In this document: piece by piece, positions 29,109 to 39,743 of the stretch
How the letters are laid out: each line of letters begins with the position of its first letter
How positions within the stretch are numbered: position 1 is the stretch's first letter
Assembly (NCBI GenBank): GCA_018609935.1
Contig: JAHENH010000157.1
Coordinates: forward strand, 5,149 to 69,148
Reading direction: 5' to 3'
DNA: 64,000 bases
Origin: Halobacteriales archaeon
GTDB taxonomy: Archaea > Halobacteriota > Halobacteria > Halorutilales > JAHENH01
The notes under the pieces: model-generated
The model's input: the letters and a program-made list of their open reading frames with translations, nothing else
Databases searched by the model: none
What the model was told of the DNA's origin: nothing
Translations under genes and position numbers: made by a program

Positions 29109-29744
29109 TTAGCTATAACAAGTAGGGTCTTTTATATTAGCATTTTTGAAGGCTTTCTTTCTTTCTGAACATTTATTACAGGATCCACAATGTTCCCCAT
29201 TAGTTGGTTGTATACAAGAGAATGTTTTATCTAATGGAACGTTTTGTTGAAAACCCTTCTCTATTATTTTACTTTTTTTATTTCCTCTATATGGTGTATT
29301 GATCTCTATGCTATGATCAAGTCCCTGACTTAAAGACCTAGAGAGAGAAGAGAAAAAAGAGGATTTAGCATCTGAAAAAGGAGCATCTAGTGTACCTAAA
29401 TATACTTTTTGTATATTATTTAAGGAACAAAATAAAGCTGTTTTGGACAACAAAAGTATATTTCTCCCAGGTAGTTCTACAGCTGAATCCTCTGTATTTT
29501 CCCCAGGTACTTCTTCACCTGTCAAGCTCCAGTGATCCGAATAGATATCTTCTACTGGTATATTAAAAGTTTTCAGATCTAAATTTAAGTCACTTGTAAG
29601 TTTTTTTACATATTTAACTTCTGTATCTTCCCAGATATATCCGCTTTTTATATATATTGGAGATACAGAAAACTTAGAGGAAAGCTCATATAAAAGAACA
29701 GAAGACTCTATACCGCCACTAACTAATATAGATACTTCTTCCAT
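29109..29744 (-). CDS. QueC-like 7-cyano-7-deazaguanine synthase family protein
   Basis: A 211-residue PP-loop ATPase of the QueC/ExsB group. The ATP loop reads LVSGGIESSVLL, with Glu where most QueC have Asp (SGGxDS). The C-terminal zinc-site cysteines are present: C in FSCIQPTNGEHCGSCNKCSERKKAF. QueC makes preQ0, the base that becomes archaeosine in archaeal tRNA. A QueD gene lies 1 kb away on the other strand, which supports the pathway assignment. The SGG-I-E-S form belongs to a QueC-like subgroup, so the exact product is not certain. Confidence 0.78.
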   Translation of the reverse strand: MEEVSILVSGGIESSVLLYELSSKFSVSPIYIKSGYIWEDTEVKYVKKLTSDLNLDLKTFNIPVEDIYSDHWSLTGEEVPGENTEDSAVELPGRNILLLSKTALFCSLNNIQKVYLGTLDAPFSDAKSSFFSSLSRSLSQGLDHSIEINTPYRGNKKSKIIEKGFQQNVPLDKTFSCIQPTNGEHCGSCNKCSERKKAFKNANIKDPTCYS

Positions 29745-29896
29745 TTTATCAATATTTTAAATTAATTAATAATTAATTCTTTTTATATATAAAATAGGTA
29801 AAGATAGAATATATTCTAGGTTCAGTTTTTCATCTCATCAAATAGTATTTTGTATATTCAAGAAGTCCTTAACGTCTCTAGAAACAATGATTAGAC

Positions 29897-30634
29897 ATGA
29901 ATATTGATGGATCCAAAGTACTTGTTACAGGTGGAGCTAAAAGAGTTGGTAGATCAATAGCTTTAAAATTCGCTGAAAAAGGAGCAAAAGTATCGATTAC
30001 GTATAGAACTAGTGAAAAAGAGGCTAATGAAACGCTAAAAATAATGAGAAAATCTGGCGCATCCGAAGCTAAAATTATTAATATAGATCTTAGAGATCTT
30101 GATCAGATAAAACAAACAATAGAGGAAGTAAAAAATGATTTTAATGGACTAGATATACTGGTTAATAATGCAGCAATATTCTATAAAACACCTCTAAGAG
30201 ATGTAGATGAAGACGACTGGAAAACAATATTAAACACTAACTTGAAAGCTCCGTTTTTTTGTTCTCAAAAAGCTATTGAAGCTATACTAGAAACAGGAGA
30301 AGGCAAGGGAATCATAATAAATATAGCAGATTGGAGTGGTGAACGCCCATATATAGATTATCTTCCCTACTGTATTTCAAAAGCAGGAATTATAGCTTTG
30401 ACAAAAGGGCTTGCTAAAGAATTAGCTCCAAGTATAAGAGTAAACGCAGTTTCTCCAGGCCCAGTGGCTTTTCCACCCGATCTTTCTAACGAAGAAAAAA
30501 ACGAGATAATAGAAAACACACCACTAGGTAAAGGAAGCCCTGAATATATTGCAGATACAGTAACATTTCTTGTGGAAAATGAATTTATGACTGGGTCAGT
30601 TATACCGGTAGAAGGTGGACGCTTAATATCGTGA
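29897..30634 (+). CDS. Short-chain dehydrogenase, pteridine-reductase-like
   Basis: A 245-residue NAD(P)-dependent SDR. The cofactor loop reads VTGGAKRVGRSIALKFAEKG; TGxxxRxG with KR is typical of the PTR1/FolM group that reduces pterins, rather than the TGxxxGIG of most SDRs. NNAAIFY, the catalytic Ser-Tyr-Lys region around ADWSGERPYIDYLPYCISKAG and VNAVSPGPVA follow. It lies directly before queD, and QueD-like enzymes act on pterins, so a pterin substrate is attractive; this remains inference. Confidence 0.8.
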   Translation: MNIDGSKVLVTGGAKRVGRSIALKFAEKGAKVSITYRTSEKEANETLKIMRKSGASEAKIINIDLRDLDQIKQTIEEVKNDFNGLDILVNNAAIFYKTPLRDVDEDDWKTILNTNLKAPFFCSQKAIEAILETGEGKGIIINIADWSGERPYIDYLPYCISKAGIIALTKGLAKELAPSIRVNAVSPGPVAFPPDLSNEEKNEIIENTPLGKGSPEYIADTVTFLVENEFMTGSVIPVEGGRLIS

Positions 30635-30753
30635 TTTATACCACAGCTTAATCTACATCCATTCATGGTGAGAGAGGTTCTCGCTTAAAAGTTAAGTCCT
30701 TTAAAATAGATGTTATGTCCTTACTTTTTTAGATGGAATTACAATATATATTT

Positions 30754-31152
30754 ATGTATAATATAACAAAGGAAATCGAATTTTGTTATGGACATCGTTT
30801 AATGAACTATGATGGCCCATGTAGCCGTGTCCACGGTCATAATGGAAAGGTAGAAATAGAAGTATCGGGTGAAAGTCTTGATGAAAGAGGTATGGTAAAA
30901 GATTTTTCAGTGATAAAAAAAGAAATAAAAAACTGGATTGAAGAAGAAATAGATCATACTATGTTGTTAAGAGAAGATGACCCATTAGTTGATGTATTTA
31001 AAAAGCAAGGCGAACCTTTTTATTTAATGTCTAAAAATCCTACTGCTGAAGCTATAGCTGAACTTATTTATAAGTTTGCCGCAAAAAAATATCCTGTATC
31101 TAAAGTAACTCTCTGGGAAACTTCTACATCTAATGCAACATATATTCCATAG
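30754..31152 (+). CDS. queD: 6-carboxytetrahydropterin synthase / PTPS family
   Basis: A 132-residue enzyme of the QueD/6-pyruvoyltetrahydropterin synthase family. Zinc ligands are the His in CYGHRL and the two in HGHNG, and the catalytic Cys is in CSRVHGHNG. The late DHTMLLREDDP and LWETSTSNATY segments also fit. QueD turns dihydroneopterin triphosphate into 6-carboxytetrahydropterin on the way to preQ0. I chose the ATG at 30754 (MYNITKEIEFCYGHR) over 30733, which adds six atypical residues. It follows the reductase-like gene by 119 bases. Confidence 0.88.
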   Translation: MYNITKEIEFCYGHRLMNYDGPCSRVHGHNGKVEIEVSGESLDERGMVKDFSVIKKEIKNWIEEEIDHTMLLREDDPLVDVFKKQGEPFYLMSKNPTAEAIAELIYKFAAKKYPVSKVTLWETSTSNATYIP

Positions 31153-31331
31153 CTGTAATCCGAATATTTGTTAATGTATCTATAAACCAAAAGAAATAGA
31201 ATGACGATTTCACTTTATTAAGATTTTAATTGTATTAGATAGTACAGAAAGTAGAATTTTTTGTAATATATACTGATGTATTTAGATGAGAAACAGTAGA
31301 TTTTAGCGGTATCAATTCTTCTATGCGATAA

Positions 31332-33509
31332 ATGGGACGCAGAGAGCAGATGGTGGAGAAATGTGTAGAGTTGATGAGAACTCCTGATAATATACGGAAT
31401 ATAGGTATAGTGGCTCATGTTGATCATGGGAAGACAACACTCACGGACAACTTATTAGCTAAAGCTGGTATTATATCTGAGGAATTATCTGGAGAACAAC
31501 TTTTTATGGATACAGCAGAAGATGAACAAGAGAGAGGTATAACTATTGATGCCGCTAATATTTCGATGGTGCATGACTATGAAGATAGCGATTATCTTAT
31601 AAATCTTATTGACACTCCAGGCCATGTAGATTTTGGAGGTGATGTTACAAGGGCGATGAGAGCTGTAGATGGTGCTATAGTTGTTATAGATGCAGTTGAA
31701 GGAGTTATGCCCCAAACGGAAACAGTATTGAGACAGGCTCTACGTGAAGGTGTAAAGCCTGTATTGTTTGTTAATAAGGTTGACAGGTTAATAAATGAGC
31801 TAAGAGAAGGTCCGGAAGAACTTAAACGAAGATTAACCAAGGTAATAGCTGAAGTAAATGAATTAATAAGAAATCTAGGTGAAGAAGAATGGAAAGTAGA
31901 AGTAGATGATGGAAGTGTAGCATTTGGAAGTGCATTATACGGATGGGCAGTAAGCGCGCCATCTATGAGTCAAAGTGGTATAGGGTTCGAAGAAGTCTAT
32001 GAATATAATGAAAGTGGAGAGGAGGGAGTTAAAAAATTAGCCAAAAAATCACCACTACATACAGTAGTTTTAAACATGGTTGTTAGGCATTTCCCCAATC
32101 CACTAGACGCTCAAAAACGTAGAATACCAATAATCTGGAGAGGTGATGCAGAAAGTAATATAGCACAAGACATGATCGAAGTGGATCCTGATGGAGATAC
32201 AGTCTTTATGGTAACCGATATTTCAGTTGATGAACATGCAGGTGAAATAGCTACAGGAAGACTCTTTTCTGGAAGAATAAAGAAAGGAGATAAACTCGAT
32301 GTTTCGGGTACTGCTCAAAAAGAAAGGATACAAAGTGTAGGTATATTCATGGGTGATGAAAGAGAAGAAGTAGAAGAAGTACCAGCAGGCAATATAGCAG
32401 CAGTCACAGGTCTTAAAAAAGCCGTTGCAGGTTCTACAGTATCCAGTAACGAAATGACTCCCTTCGAATCAATAGAACACATCTCAGAACCAGTTGTTAC
32501 TGTAGCAGTAGAAGCTAAAGAAATGGACGACCTGCCTAAACTTATAGAGGTTTTAAGACAGGTGTCAAAAGAAGACCCAACAATAGATGTACAGATCGAC
32601 GAGGAAACTGGCGAACACCTAATATCAGGTATGGGAGAACTACATCTCGAAGTAGTAACAGATAGAATAGAAGAAAACAAAGGAATACCAGTAGAGACAA
32701 GTGAACCTATAGTTGTCTATAGGGAAACAGTAAAAAGTGAAAGCGATACAAAAGAAGGAGTATCACCAAACCGACATAATAGATTTTACCTAGAGGTAGA
32801 ACCTCTATCAGAAGACATAGTTGAGGTCCTAAAAAGAGGTAAAGCTACAATGGACCAACCTGAAAAAGAAAGAAGAAAAGCCTTAGAAGAAGCAGGAATG
32901 AACAAAGACGACGCAGGAAATATAGTAGACATAAAAAATAGTAATATTCTTGTAGATTCAACTAAAGGAATACAGTTCCTACGTGAAACAATGGAACTAA
33001 TAGAACAAGGATTTCAAGAAGCCGCAGAATCAGGCCCATTAGCTGGAGAACCCACCCAAGGAGTTCTAGTTAGACTTGTAGATGTTAAACTACATGAAGA
33101 CGCTGTACACCGAGGCCCCGCACAAGTTATTCCAGCAACACGGAGAGCCATACACGAAGCAATGATAGACTCAGAAGTACATCTTTTAGAGCCAGTACAA
33201 GACGTATATATAGAAACCCCGCCAGAATATATGGGTCAAGCGTCGGGTGAACTACAGGGAAGAAGAGGAAGAGTAGACGAAACTAAAGAAGAAGAAGGAA
33301 TCATAGTAATAGAGGGTAGAGCACCAGTTGCAGAACTATTTGGTTTCTCTTCATCTATGAGGAGTGCAACAGAAGGAAGAGCAACATGGAATGTTGAAAA
33401 TGCTGGATTCGAAGCATTACCCCCAAACCTACAGAAAGAAACAGCCATAGAGATCAGGTCAAGAAAAGGAATGAAAGAACAAATACCAGAAGGACTTAAT
33501 TTCTTATAG
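31332..33509 (+). CDS. fusA: Elongation factor 2
   Basis: A 725-residue translocase GTPase that moves the ribosome along mRNA. The G domain begins [15 protein letters not shown], then [23 protein letters not shown] and NKVDRL. Domain IV has [17 protein letters not shown], where the His is the residue modified to diphthamide. The C-terminus has the [15 protein letters not shown] signature. Length is typical of archaeal EF-2. Unusually, rps12 and rps7, which normally precede it, are absent here. Confidence 0.97.
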   Translation: MGRREQMVEKCVELMRTPDNIRNIGIVAHVDHGKTTLTDNLLAKAGIISEELSGEQLFMDTAEDEQERGITIDAANISMVHDYEDSDYLINLIDTPGHVDFGGDVTRAMRAVDGAIVVIDAVEGVMPQTETVLRQALREGVKPVLFVNKVDRLINELREGPEELKRRLTKVIAEVNELIRNLGEEEWKVEVDDGSVAFGSALYGWAVSAPSMSQSGIGFEEVYEYNESGEEGVKKLAKKSPLHTVVLNMVVRHFPNPLDAQKRRIPIIWRGDAESNIAQDMIEVDPDGDTVFMVTDISVDEHAGEIATGRLFSGRIKKGDKLDVSGTAQKERIQSVGIFMGDEREEVEEVPAGNIAAVTGLKKAVAGSTVSSNEMTPFESIEHISEPVVTVAVEAKEMDDLPKLIEVLRQVSKEDPTIDVQIDEETGEHLISGMGELHLEVVTDRIEENKGIPVETSEPIVVYRETVKSESDTKEGVSPNRHNRFYLEVEPLSEDIVEVLKRGKATMDQPEKERRKALEEAGMNKDDAGNIVDIKNSNILVDSTKGIQFLRETMELIEQGFQEAAESGPLAGEPTQGVLVRLVDVKLHEDAVHRGPAQVIPATRRAIHEAMIDSEVHLLEPVQDVYIETPPEYMGQASGELQGRRGRVDETKEEEGIIVIEGRAPVAELFGFSSSMRSATEGRATWNVENAGFEALPPNLQKETAIEIRSRKGMKEQIPEGLNFL

Positions 33510-33621
33510 ACTAAAAAATATCTATTTTTAATAAATATATTAAAATTCTTTTTTATATATTTAATCCGTTATTTATCTAAATAAATTATATATTTTATCT
33601 CAGTTTTTCCGTAATTATTAA

Positions 33622-34149
33622 TTAATTAGAGTTTTCTGCTGGTGCTTTCATTTCATCTATTTTACAAATTAATACTCCTTCAGTCTGATCCTTTCCATCT
33701 ACAGTACCTCTAATTACAAGACGGGAGATAGGTGTAGGGCCTATTTCTATTTCATCTCCTTCTCTAAATGATCTTATTTCTCCTTCCCCCCTTATTTCTG
33801 CACGACATAAAGAAGGATGGTGTACACTTGTTAGATCTACTTCCACTACATTTGCATCTATCTTTTTACCATTTCTAAGTAAAGGTACAGATGCTGATTC
33901 ATTCATTTCTTCTATATCTAATGATTCATAGGCCTCAGTTGTAGGTTTATATCCACCTTTTGGACCAGGGATTCCTTCAACCAGTCCAAGTGCTTTAAGC
34001 GATTGCATTTGGTTTCTAACAGTACCTGGGCTTCTACCCGTTCTTTCAGCTATTTCCCTACCCTTTACAGCTTTTTCTTCCCGTCCAAAAATATCCACAA
34101 GAGTTTTTAATACTTCCCTTTGACTGGATGAAAGTTCAATCTCAGGCAT
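33622..34149 (-). CDS. HTH regulator with C-terminal small-domain (haloarchaeal type)
   Basis: A 175-residue protein with an N-terminal winged helix (residues about 1-70: SSSQREVLKTLVDIF...IAERTGRSPGTVRNQMQSLKALGLVEGIPGPKGGYKPT). The C-terminal part (VVEVDLTSVHHPSLCRAEIRG...IEIGPTPISRLVIRGTVDGKD) is a beta-rich domain with a His-His and a Cys that could sense metal or redox state. The same two-part protein is conserved in haloarchaea. I chose the ATG at 34149 (MPEIELSSSQ). Targets are unknown. Confidence 0.78.
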   Translation of the reverse strand: MPEIELSSSQREVLKTLVDIFGREEKAVKGREIAERTGRSPGTVRNQMQSLKALGLVEGIPGPKGGYKPTTEAYESLDIEEMNESASVPLLRNGKKIDANVVEVDLTSVHHPSLCRAEIRGEGEIRSFREGDEIEIGPTPISRLVIRGTVDGKDQTEGVLICKIDEMKAPAENSN

Positions 34150-34230
34150 GTTTAGATATAAAATTATCAATACTTATTAAAATTATGGCTTCGTTGGGCT
34201 TTTATTGTTTGAGGACAAAACCTACCAAGA

Positions 34231-34301
34231 GCGCTGGTGGTCTAGTGGTATGACTAGGGCCTTCCAAGCCCTCAACGCGGGTTCAAATCCCGCCCAGCGC
34301 A
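34231..34301 (+). tRNA. tRNA-Gly(TCC)
   Basis: A 71-base cloverleaf. Acceptor GCGCTGG pairs with CCAGCGC, discriminator A, no encoded CCA. The anticodon stem AGGGC/GCCCT holds the loop CTTCCAA (anticodon TCC). T-arm GGTTCAAATCC. No intron. Confidence 0.95.
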
Positions 34302-34422
34302 ACTACTAGATGGATTTTTTTATTATATATATGATAAATTTATTTACTAATATACATTAAAAATTATATATAATATGAAATACTGTTCATCTGATAAATT
34401 ATAATTAATTCCGTTATTTTAG

Positions 34423-35154
34423 TTAATCATCACGCTGTGACGGGTGAGATACAGGGTCGTCATCATATCTACTAGAGAAATATTCTTGCATTATCTGTAT
34501 TGAGGTATCTTCTCTTTCCTTTCTTTCCTCAGGTGTTATTTCCTCACAACCTTCAGGTATTTCCCTATCTCTATTGGTGAAATATCCTTCAGGAGCAACC
34601 CAATCGTGATAAAAATCAGGATTATTATCTTCAATCAAGGTTATTGCAACTTTCGCCCCATGGCCAGCAGAAACTATCGCTTGATGATAATCATAAGCAA
34701 TACGGCCAGCAGCATATAAATTTTCTACAGAACTTCTACCTTTCCCATCTGTGGAAATAAATGTCTTTGAACCTTCCTCGAAGATATCAACACCCAGGCC
34801 TTCAAGAAAAGAAGTATCACTCCAAGACGCAATAAGTAAATAGGTAGTCGAAACACTATCCCCATCTCTTTTATTAACTACAAATTCATCACCTCTACGT
34901 TTTATATCTTCTACAAAACCTTCATCATAACTGCATCCATTTCTTTTAGCTTGGTCTAAACCCATATGTAAAAAAAGTCTAGAATTAACTCCAGCCGGAA
35001 ATCCTAGATAGTTCTCAAGATGAGCATTCCTCTTTAAAATAGAAGCTCCATGCTCTAAAATTAGAGTGTCAAGATCAGCACGCCCAGTAAATATCCCAGC
35101 TGAAAGACCCGACGGCCCTCCACCAATTATTATAACATCATAATCTGACATCAA
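34423..35154 (-). CDS. Thioredoxin-reductase-like FAD protein, compact form
   Basis: A 243-residue flavoprotein. The N-terminus DYDVIIIGGGPSGLSAGIF is the FAD-binding dinucleotide fold, and ENLYAAGRIAYDYHQAIVSAGHGAKVAITL is the C-terminal FAD motif. It is shorter than thioredoxin reductases (about 310), lacking most of the NADPH domain, and I see no redox CxxC. Compact proteins like this occur in haloarchaea. The acidic tail (residues about 200-243) is typical of a salt-adapted protein. The partner and substrate are unknown. Confidence 0.75.
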   Translation of the reverse strand: MMSDYDVIIIGGGPSGLSAGIFTGRADLDTLILEHGASILKRNAHLENYLGFPAGVNSRLFLHMGLDQAKRNGCSYDEGFVEDIKRRGDEFVVNKRDGDSVSTTYLLIASWSDTSFLEGLGVDIFEEGSKTFISTDGKGRSSVENLYAAGRIAYDYHQAIVSAGHGAKVAITLIEDNNPDFYHDWVAPEGYFTNRDREIPEGCEEITPEERKEREDTSIQIMQEYFSSRYDDDPVSHPSQRDD

Positions 35155-35229
35155 ATAGTAATATATCCTTGTTGTTTATTCCTTTTAAGAAAAAACAAAA
35201 ATATAGAAATATACTATATTTTTAGTTTT

Positions 35230-35988
35230 TTACCCATATTCTTCAAGTCCTCTTTGCACCGGGTTTTTTATAGTTTTTCCCGAAGGTGCCACCATACACA
35301 GTTCACCATTTGAGAATATCTGTCCTTTAACAGATTCTATTTTCCCTTTGAACCTTCCTTTCCTATAAAGATTTTTACATATCAATCTAGGATATATAGT
35401 TTCATCGGATGGTGAAACAATATCTTGTATTTTATTTTCTATCCCTATATCTTTAAGGGTGTCTTTAAGACTGTTTTTAGGTCTTTGTAATTTTTTTTCT
35501 TTTCTAATCTTTTGTTTTATTCCTTTTTCAGATAGCTCTTTTTCTTTTTTCAAAGCTTGTTTTGAAGACAATTCACTATAAATTTCTACTGCTTTATCAG
35601 CTCCTTGTTCTATCCATCTTCTTTTTATTTTTTTAGATCTCGTAACTCCTACTTTTATTTCACTTCCACATTGAGCCATATATACACTAAAATCCGCATC
35701 GACTCCAGCTTTCTCTCTTCCTTCTATATATCCAGTATAAATATCGTTTTGTCTACAATATCTACATTGATATCCACAATCTAGTTTTTTAAATCTGGGA
35801 CAAGGTTTTCTATTCCCTATATCAGCTATATATCCTATGCATCTTCTTTCATCAGAGATTTCAAATTCTAATAGTTTACCTATATCTAATTTTTCATAGT
35901 TAAAATCATTAAATGATGTAGTTAGTAATATTGCAGTCCACTTACCAGAGTTATCTTTACTCCAAGATATTTTTACAATAGCCCTCAT
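35230..35988 (-). CDS. DUF2797 family protein
   Basis: A 252-residue protein with the DUF2797 pattern: KPCPRFKKLDCGYQCRYCRQN (zinc-type cysteines, about residues 62-80), then a strand-turn region AQCGSEIKVGVTRSKKIKRRWIEQGADKAVEI (about 105-136), which resembles a GIY-YIG-like core. The function of the family is unknown; the fold suggests nucleic-acid binding or cleavage. The N-terminus is beta-rich and the C-terminus holds a basic linker. It is transcribed in the same direction as the hyu pair upstream. Confidence 0.82.
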   Translation of the reverse strand: MRAIVKISWSKDNSGKWTAILLTTSFNDFNYEKLDIGKLLEFEISDERRCIGYIADIGNRKPCPRFKKLDCGYQCRYCRQNDIYTGYIEGREKAGVDADFSVYMAQCGSEIKVGVTRSKKIKRRWIEQGADKAVEIYSELSSKQALKKEKELSEKGIKQKIRKEKKLQRPKNSLKDTLKDIGIENKIQDIVSPSDETIYPRLICKNLYRKGRFKGKIESVKGQIFSNGELCMVAPSGKTIKNPVQRGLEEYG

Positions 35989-36027
35989 TTAATCGTTAAC
36001 AAATTATAGATATATAAATAATAGTAG

Positions 36028-37596
36028 TTATTGCGATGTTTTTTGATCTAGCATATCTTTTTTTATTAATTTAGAACTTCGATTTTTAAAATCCCCATAT
36101 CCACCTCCTCCTGGAGTTCTTATTTCAACGGTACTTCCTTCATCTATTTTTATAGTTGTTTTAGAACTTATCTTGTTTTCATCTATAAAGTTTCTACCTT
36201 TTTTACCGTTATTCCCTTTATTTCTACCTTTTGGAGCTACAGATCTTCTTTCTGTTAATAATGAAACAACAGCATTGTCTTTAACTGTAATAGCTCTTTT
36301 TAGCCCGAGCCCTCCTCTGTATTTACCTAACCCACCACTATTTTCTCTAAAAGAATACTCTTTTACTTGTAGTGGATACTCGGTTTCTATAGACTCTATA
36401 GGTGTATTAAGAGTATTAGTCATCCCTACATGTACCCCATCCATACCATCTTTATTTCTTCTAGCTCCAGAACCCCCACCTATAGTTTCATAATAAGTAA
36501 AATCGGTATTACCGATTATTAGATTGTTCATAGTTCCTTGTCCCTGTGCAGGAATTCTATTTGGCATAGCTTTAGATAAAGCCTCCATAACTACATCTAC
36601 AATTCTTTGACTAGTTTCTACATTACCACCTACAACTGCACTAGGAGAGTTTGGGTTTAACAAGCTACCTTTTGGCGCATATACCGATACAGGTTCATAG
36701 CATCCATGGTTTGAGGGGATATCCTTGTTATCTATAATACATCGAAACACAAAATATACTGAACTTTTCGTAACAGACAGTGGGGCATTTAGATTCCCTT
36801 CTATTTGTTTATCTGTACCAGTAAAATCAACTGAAAAATTTTCTTCTCCTATATCTATAGTTGTCTTTATTTCTATATTCTGTTTTGCTTCAAGAATGTC
36901 ACTAGCCTCATATATACCAGTTGGCATCTTTTCTATCTCGGATTTCACTCTTGTTTGTGAATAATCGATTATAGATGAAAATGCAGAATCTAGTTCATGT
37001 TTTTCATCTAATTCCTCTATTCTAGCTTGTGCTCGTTTATTAGCTCCAATTTGTGCTTGTAGATCAGCTCTTCTTTCATCACTATTTCTAACATTAGTTG
37101 TTATTAAGTCAAATATATCATAGTTTATACTCCCTTCAGAAACAATCCGTATAGGAGGGATTCTTATTCCTTCTTGATATATTTCATTTGAGTCAGCAGG
37201 CATACTACCAGGTGACTTTCCACCTATATCAGCATGATGTGCTCTAGATACTGAATATCCTACTATGTTATCATCTACCACAATAGGTGATACAAGAGTA
37301 ATATCAGGTAGATGTGTACCTCCTCTATATGGATCATTTAGAATAAAAATATCATCCTTTTTTGGGTTTTTATCTAATACTGAATCCACCGCTTCTGGCA
37401 TAGCACCTAAATGTACTGGTATATGTTCAGCTTGTGCCACCATCCTTCCTTTTGAATCAAATATAGCAGTTGAGCAATCCTTCCTTTCTTTTATATTAGG
37501 AGAATAAGAACTCCGTACAAGTATTTCCCCCATCTCTTCTGCTATACCTTCAAGCCTATTTCTTATCACCTCTAAAGTAATAGGATCAGCATCCAT
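36028..37596 (-). CDS. hyuB: Hydantoinase/oxoprolinase B subunit
   Basis: A 522-residue protein beginning DPITLEVIRNRLEGIAEEMG, the standard start of HyuB. RSSYSPNIKERKDCSTAIFD, HIPVHLGAMP, NDPYRGGTHLPD and SRAHHADIGGKSPGSMP follow. With HyuA it forms an ATP-dependent amidohydrolase acting on hydantoins, 5-oxoproline or related cyclic compounds, or a carboxylase of the acetone carboxylase type. Its start overlaps the end of hyuA by 11 bases, so they form one operon. Confidence 0.9.
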   Translation of the reverse strand: MDADPITLEVIRNRLEGIAEEMGEILVRSSYSPNIKERKDCSTAIFDSKGRMVAQAEHIPVHLGAMPEAVDSVLDKNPKKDDIFILNDPYRGGTHLPDITLVSPIVVDDNIVGYSVSRAHHADIGGKSPGSMPADSNEIYQEGIRIPPIRIVSEGSINYDIFDLITTNVRNSDERRADLQAQIGANKRAQARIEELDEKHELDSAFSSIIDYSQTRVKSEIEKMPTGIYEASDILEAKQNIEIKTTIDIGEENFSVDFTGTDKQIEGNLNAPLSVTKSSVYFVFRCIIDNKDIPSNHGCYEPVSVYAPKGSLLNPNSPSAVVGGNVETSQRIVDVVMEALSKAMPNRIPAQGQGTMNNLIIGNTDFTYYETIGGGSGARRNKDGMDGVHVGMTNTLNTPIESIETEYPLQVKEYSFRENSGGLGKYRGGLGLKRAITVKDNAVVSLLTERRSVAPKGRNKGNNGKKGRNFIDENKISSKTTIKIDEGSTVEIRTPGGGGYGDFKNRSSKLIKKDMLDQKTSQ

Positions 37597-39562
37597 TTTT
37601 TAATAATATAACAGTTCCATCATCGTTTATTTTAGACTTCCAACACGGTGGAACAAGTATTGTTGTTTCTTCTTCCTCAAAAACTGCAGGGCCCTCTATT
37701 TCACCTGGAGAAATATTCCTACGCCTATATATTGGGGTTTCATACCATCCATCAAAAAACACCTCTCTATAATTTTTAAATCCCTCATCTTTAGATTGAT
37801 ATATGTTTTCAGGATTTTCTCTTTCTATAGTTACATTTATCCTTAGGTTAACAACTTCAACTGATTCATCCATCATATATCCTCTTTGAGTTTTATGTTT
37901 ATCATGGAACTTTTTCTCTAATCTTTTTTTATTAAACGGCTTTTCTACATCTACCACAAGTTCAAAACTTTGTCCTATATATCGAATATCAGCAGCTCTT
38001 TCAATTTTAGCTTTATGTGGATCAGAAATTTTTGATTTAACTTCTTCTTCTAAAGACTCATATATATCCTGTAGTTGGCCCTCATCTATATCTTCTAAAT
38101 CTCTAAGATATGTCCGGACAGTATCTTTTTTCTCATCAGCTACCAATAAGCTGAAAGCTGAAAAAACTCCAGCTGTAAGAGGTATTTTAACTTTTTTTAT
38201 GTTAAGCTCATCTGCTAAAACAGCTGCATGTATTGGTCCTGCACCTCCTAATGACACAATTTCAAATTCTCGAGGATCTTTACCTCTTTTTACAGTAAGA
38301 GATCTAATACCCTGAGCTATATTAGTATTAGCTATTTTATGGATCCCCATAGCAGTTTCAAATATACATTCAATATCTAATTTTTCCGAAAGTTCTTCAA
38401 TTGAATCTTTAGCGGCCTCTTTATCAATAGAGATTTCTCCCCCAAGATCTGTTCCAGAACCAATATAACCTAAAATAAGATTAGCATCAGTTACAGTTGG
38501 TCTATCCCCTCCTTTTCCATAACACACAGGTCCTGGATTAGCTCCAGCAGACTTAGGACCAACTCTTAATGCTCCACCATCATCAACCCAAGCAATACTA
38601 CCTCCACCAGACCCTACAGTTTTAACATTTATTGTAGGAGTCTTTATCGGATACTGGTTTATCTTCGTTTCAGTTGTCTTTTCCACCTCACCATTTTGTA
38701 TTAAACTTATATCACATGATGTTCCCCCCATATCTATTGCTATAGCATTATTAGAAATTACAGGCACTCCAACAGCTCCTGCAGCAGGAATTATTGTCTT
38801 AACTTCCTGTATATTATCTATATCACTTATCCCACCATTAGACTGCATTATCTTAGGAGTAGGTATCCCAGCCTCAATTGATCTATCTGAAAGACGGGAA
38901 AGATATCCCTGTATCTTAGGTGTTATATAAGCATCTAAGACTGTTGTAGATGTACGTTCATATTCTCTAAATTCAGCTAATACTTCAGAAGATATAGATA
39001 CAGGAACATCAAGCTCTTTATTAAGCAATTTCTTTATTTTTCTTTCATTTTCAGGGTTAGAATAAGAATGCAAAAATGATACAGCAACACTTTCTATTTC
39101 TTTAGAACCTATCTTATCAGCTATTTTTCTAGCTTCATTTTCTTCAATTCTTTCATCAATTTTATTTGGAAAAGATCTTTCTTCTATTTCAAATCGATAT
39201 CTCCTAGGTACCAAAGGTTCCGGCTTTTCTGCATCAAGATCATATAAAGAAGGTCGGTCTTGTCTTCTTATTTCAACTATATCCCTGAATCCCTGTGTTG
39301 TTATAAGTGCTGTTTTTGCTCCAGATTTCTCTAAAACTGCATTTATAGGTACAGTCATACAATGAATGAATTCAGATATTTTAGAAGCATAAACATCTGC
39401 TTTACTACATGCTTTTTTTATACCTTTTATAGCTCCAATACTTTGATCATCAGTTGTAGGTACTTTAGCCGCAGTTAATTCTCCCTGATTAATCAACACA
39501 ACATCAGTAAAAGTCCCTCCAATATCCACTCCAACTCTAATTTTTTCTTTTTTTCCAGACAT
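37586..39562 (-). CDS. hyuA: Hydantoinase/oxoprolinase A subunit
   Basis: A 658-residue ATP-binding subunit of the ASKHA (actin/hexokinase) fold. The N-terminus GVDIGGTFTDVVLINQG is the phosphate-1 motif, and AIDMGGTSCDISLI is the phosphate-2 motif; GAGPIHAAVLADEL and the C-terminal AVFEEEETTILVPP follow in family order. I chose the ATG at 39562 (MSGKKEKIRVGVDIGG) over a TTG at 39580. It is the first gene of hyuA-hyuB. The substrate could be 5-oxoproline or N-methylhydantoin; the sequence does not settle it. Confidence 0.9.
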   Translation of the reverse strand: MSGKKEKIRVGVDIGGTFTDVVLINQGELTAAKVPTTDDQSIGAIKGIKKACSKADVYASKISEFIHCMTVPINAVLEKSGAKTALITTQGFRDIVEIRRQDRPSLYDLDAEKPEPLVPRRYRFEIEERSFPNKIDERIEENEARKIADKIGSKEIESVAVSFLHSYSNPENERKIKKLLNKELDVPVSISSEVLAEFREYERTSTTVLDAYITPKIQGYLSRLSDRSIEAGIPTPKIMQSNGGISDIDNIQEVKTIIPAAGAVGVPVISNNAIAIDMGGTSCDISLIQNGEVEKTTETKINQYPIKTPTINVKTVGSGGGSIAWVDDGGALRVGPKSAGANPGPVCYGKGGDRPTVTDANLILGYIGSGTDLGGEISIDKEAAKDSIEELSEKLDIECIFETAMGIHKIANTNIAQGIRSLTVKRGKDPREFEIVSLGGAGPIHAAVLADELNIKKVKIPLTAGVFSAFSLLVADEKKDTVRTYLRDLEDIDEGQLQDIYESLEEEVKSKISDPHKAKIERAADIRYIGQSFELVVDVEKPFNKKRLEKKFHDKHKTQRGYMMDESVEVVNLRINVTIERENPENIYQSKDEGFKNYREVFFDGWYETPIYRRRNISPGEIEGPAVFEEEETTILVPPCWKSKINDDGTVILLKNGC

Positions 39563-39743
39563 TTCACGGAACCCGTTCAATTAAAGTCTATTCTATATAA
39601 AATATAATCTATCAAGATAGTTTTATTGATGTACTTTCTCTCTAACTATAGTTTTTCTATAATATACAATAGATTAACTAAATCTATTTGTTTGAATACT
39701 TGATAGTAAAAACAAAGGTATCTAAACAAAAGATATAAATATA

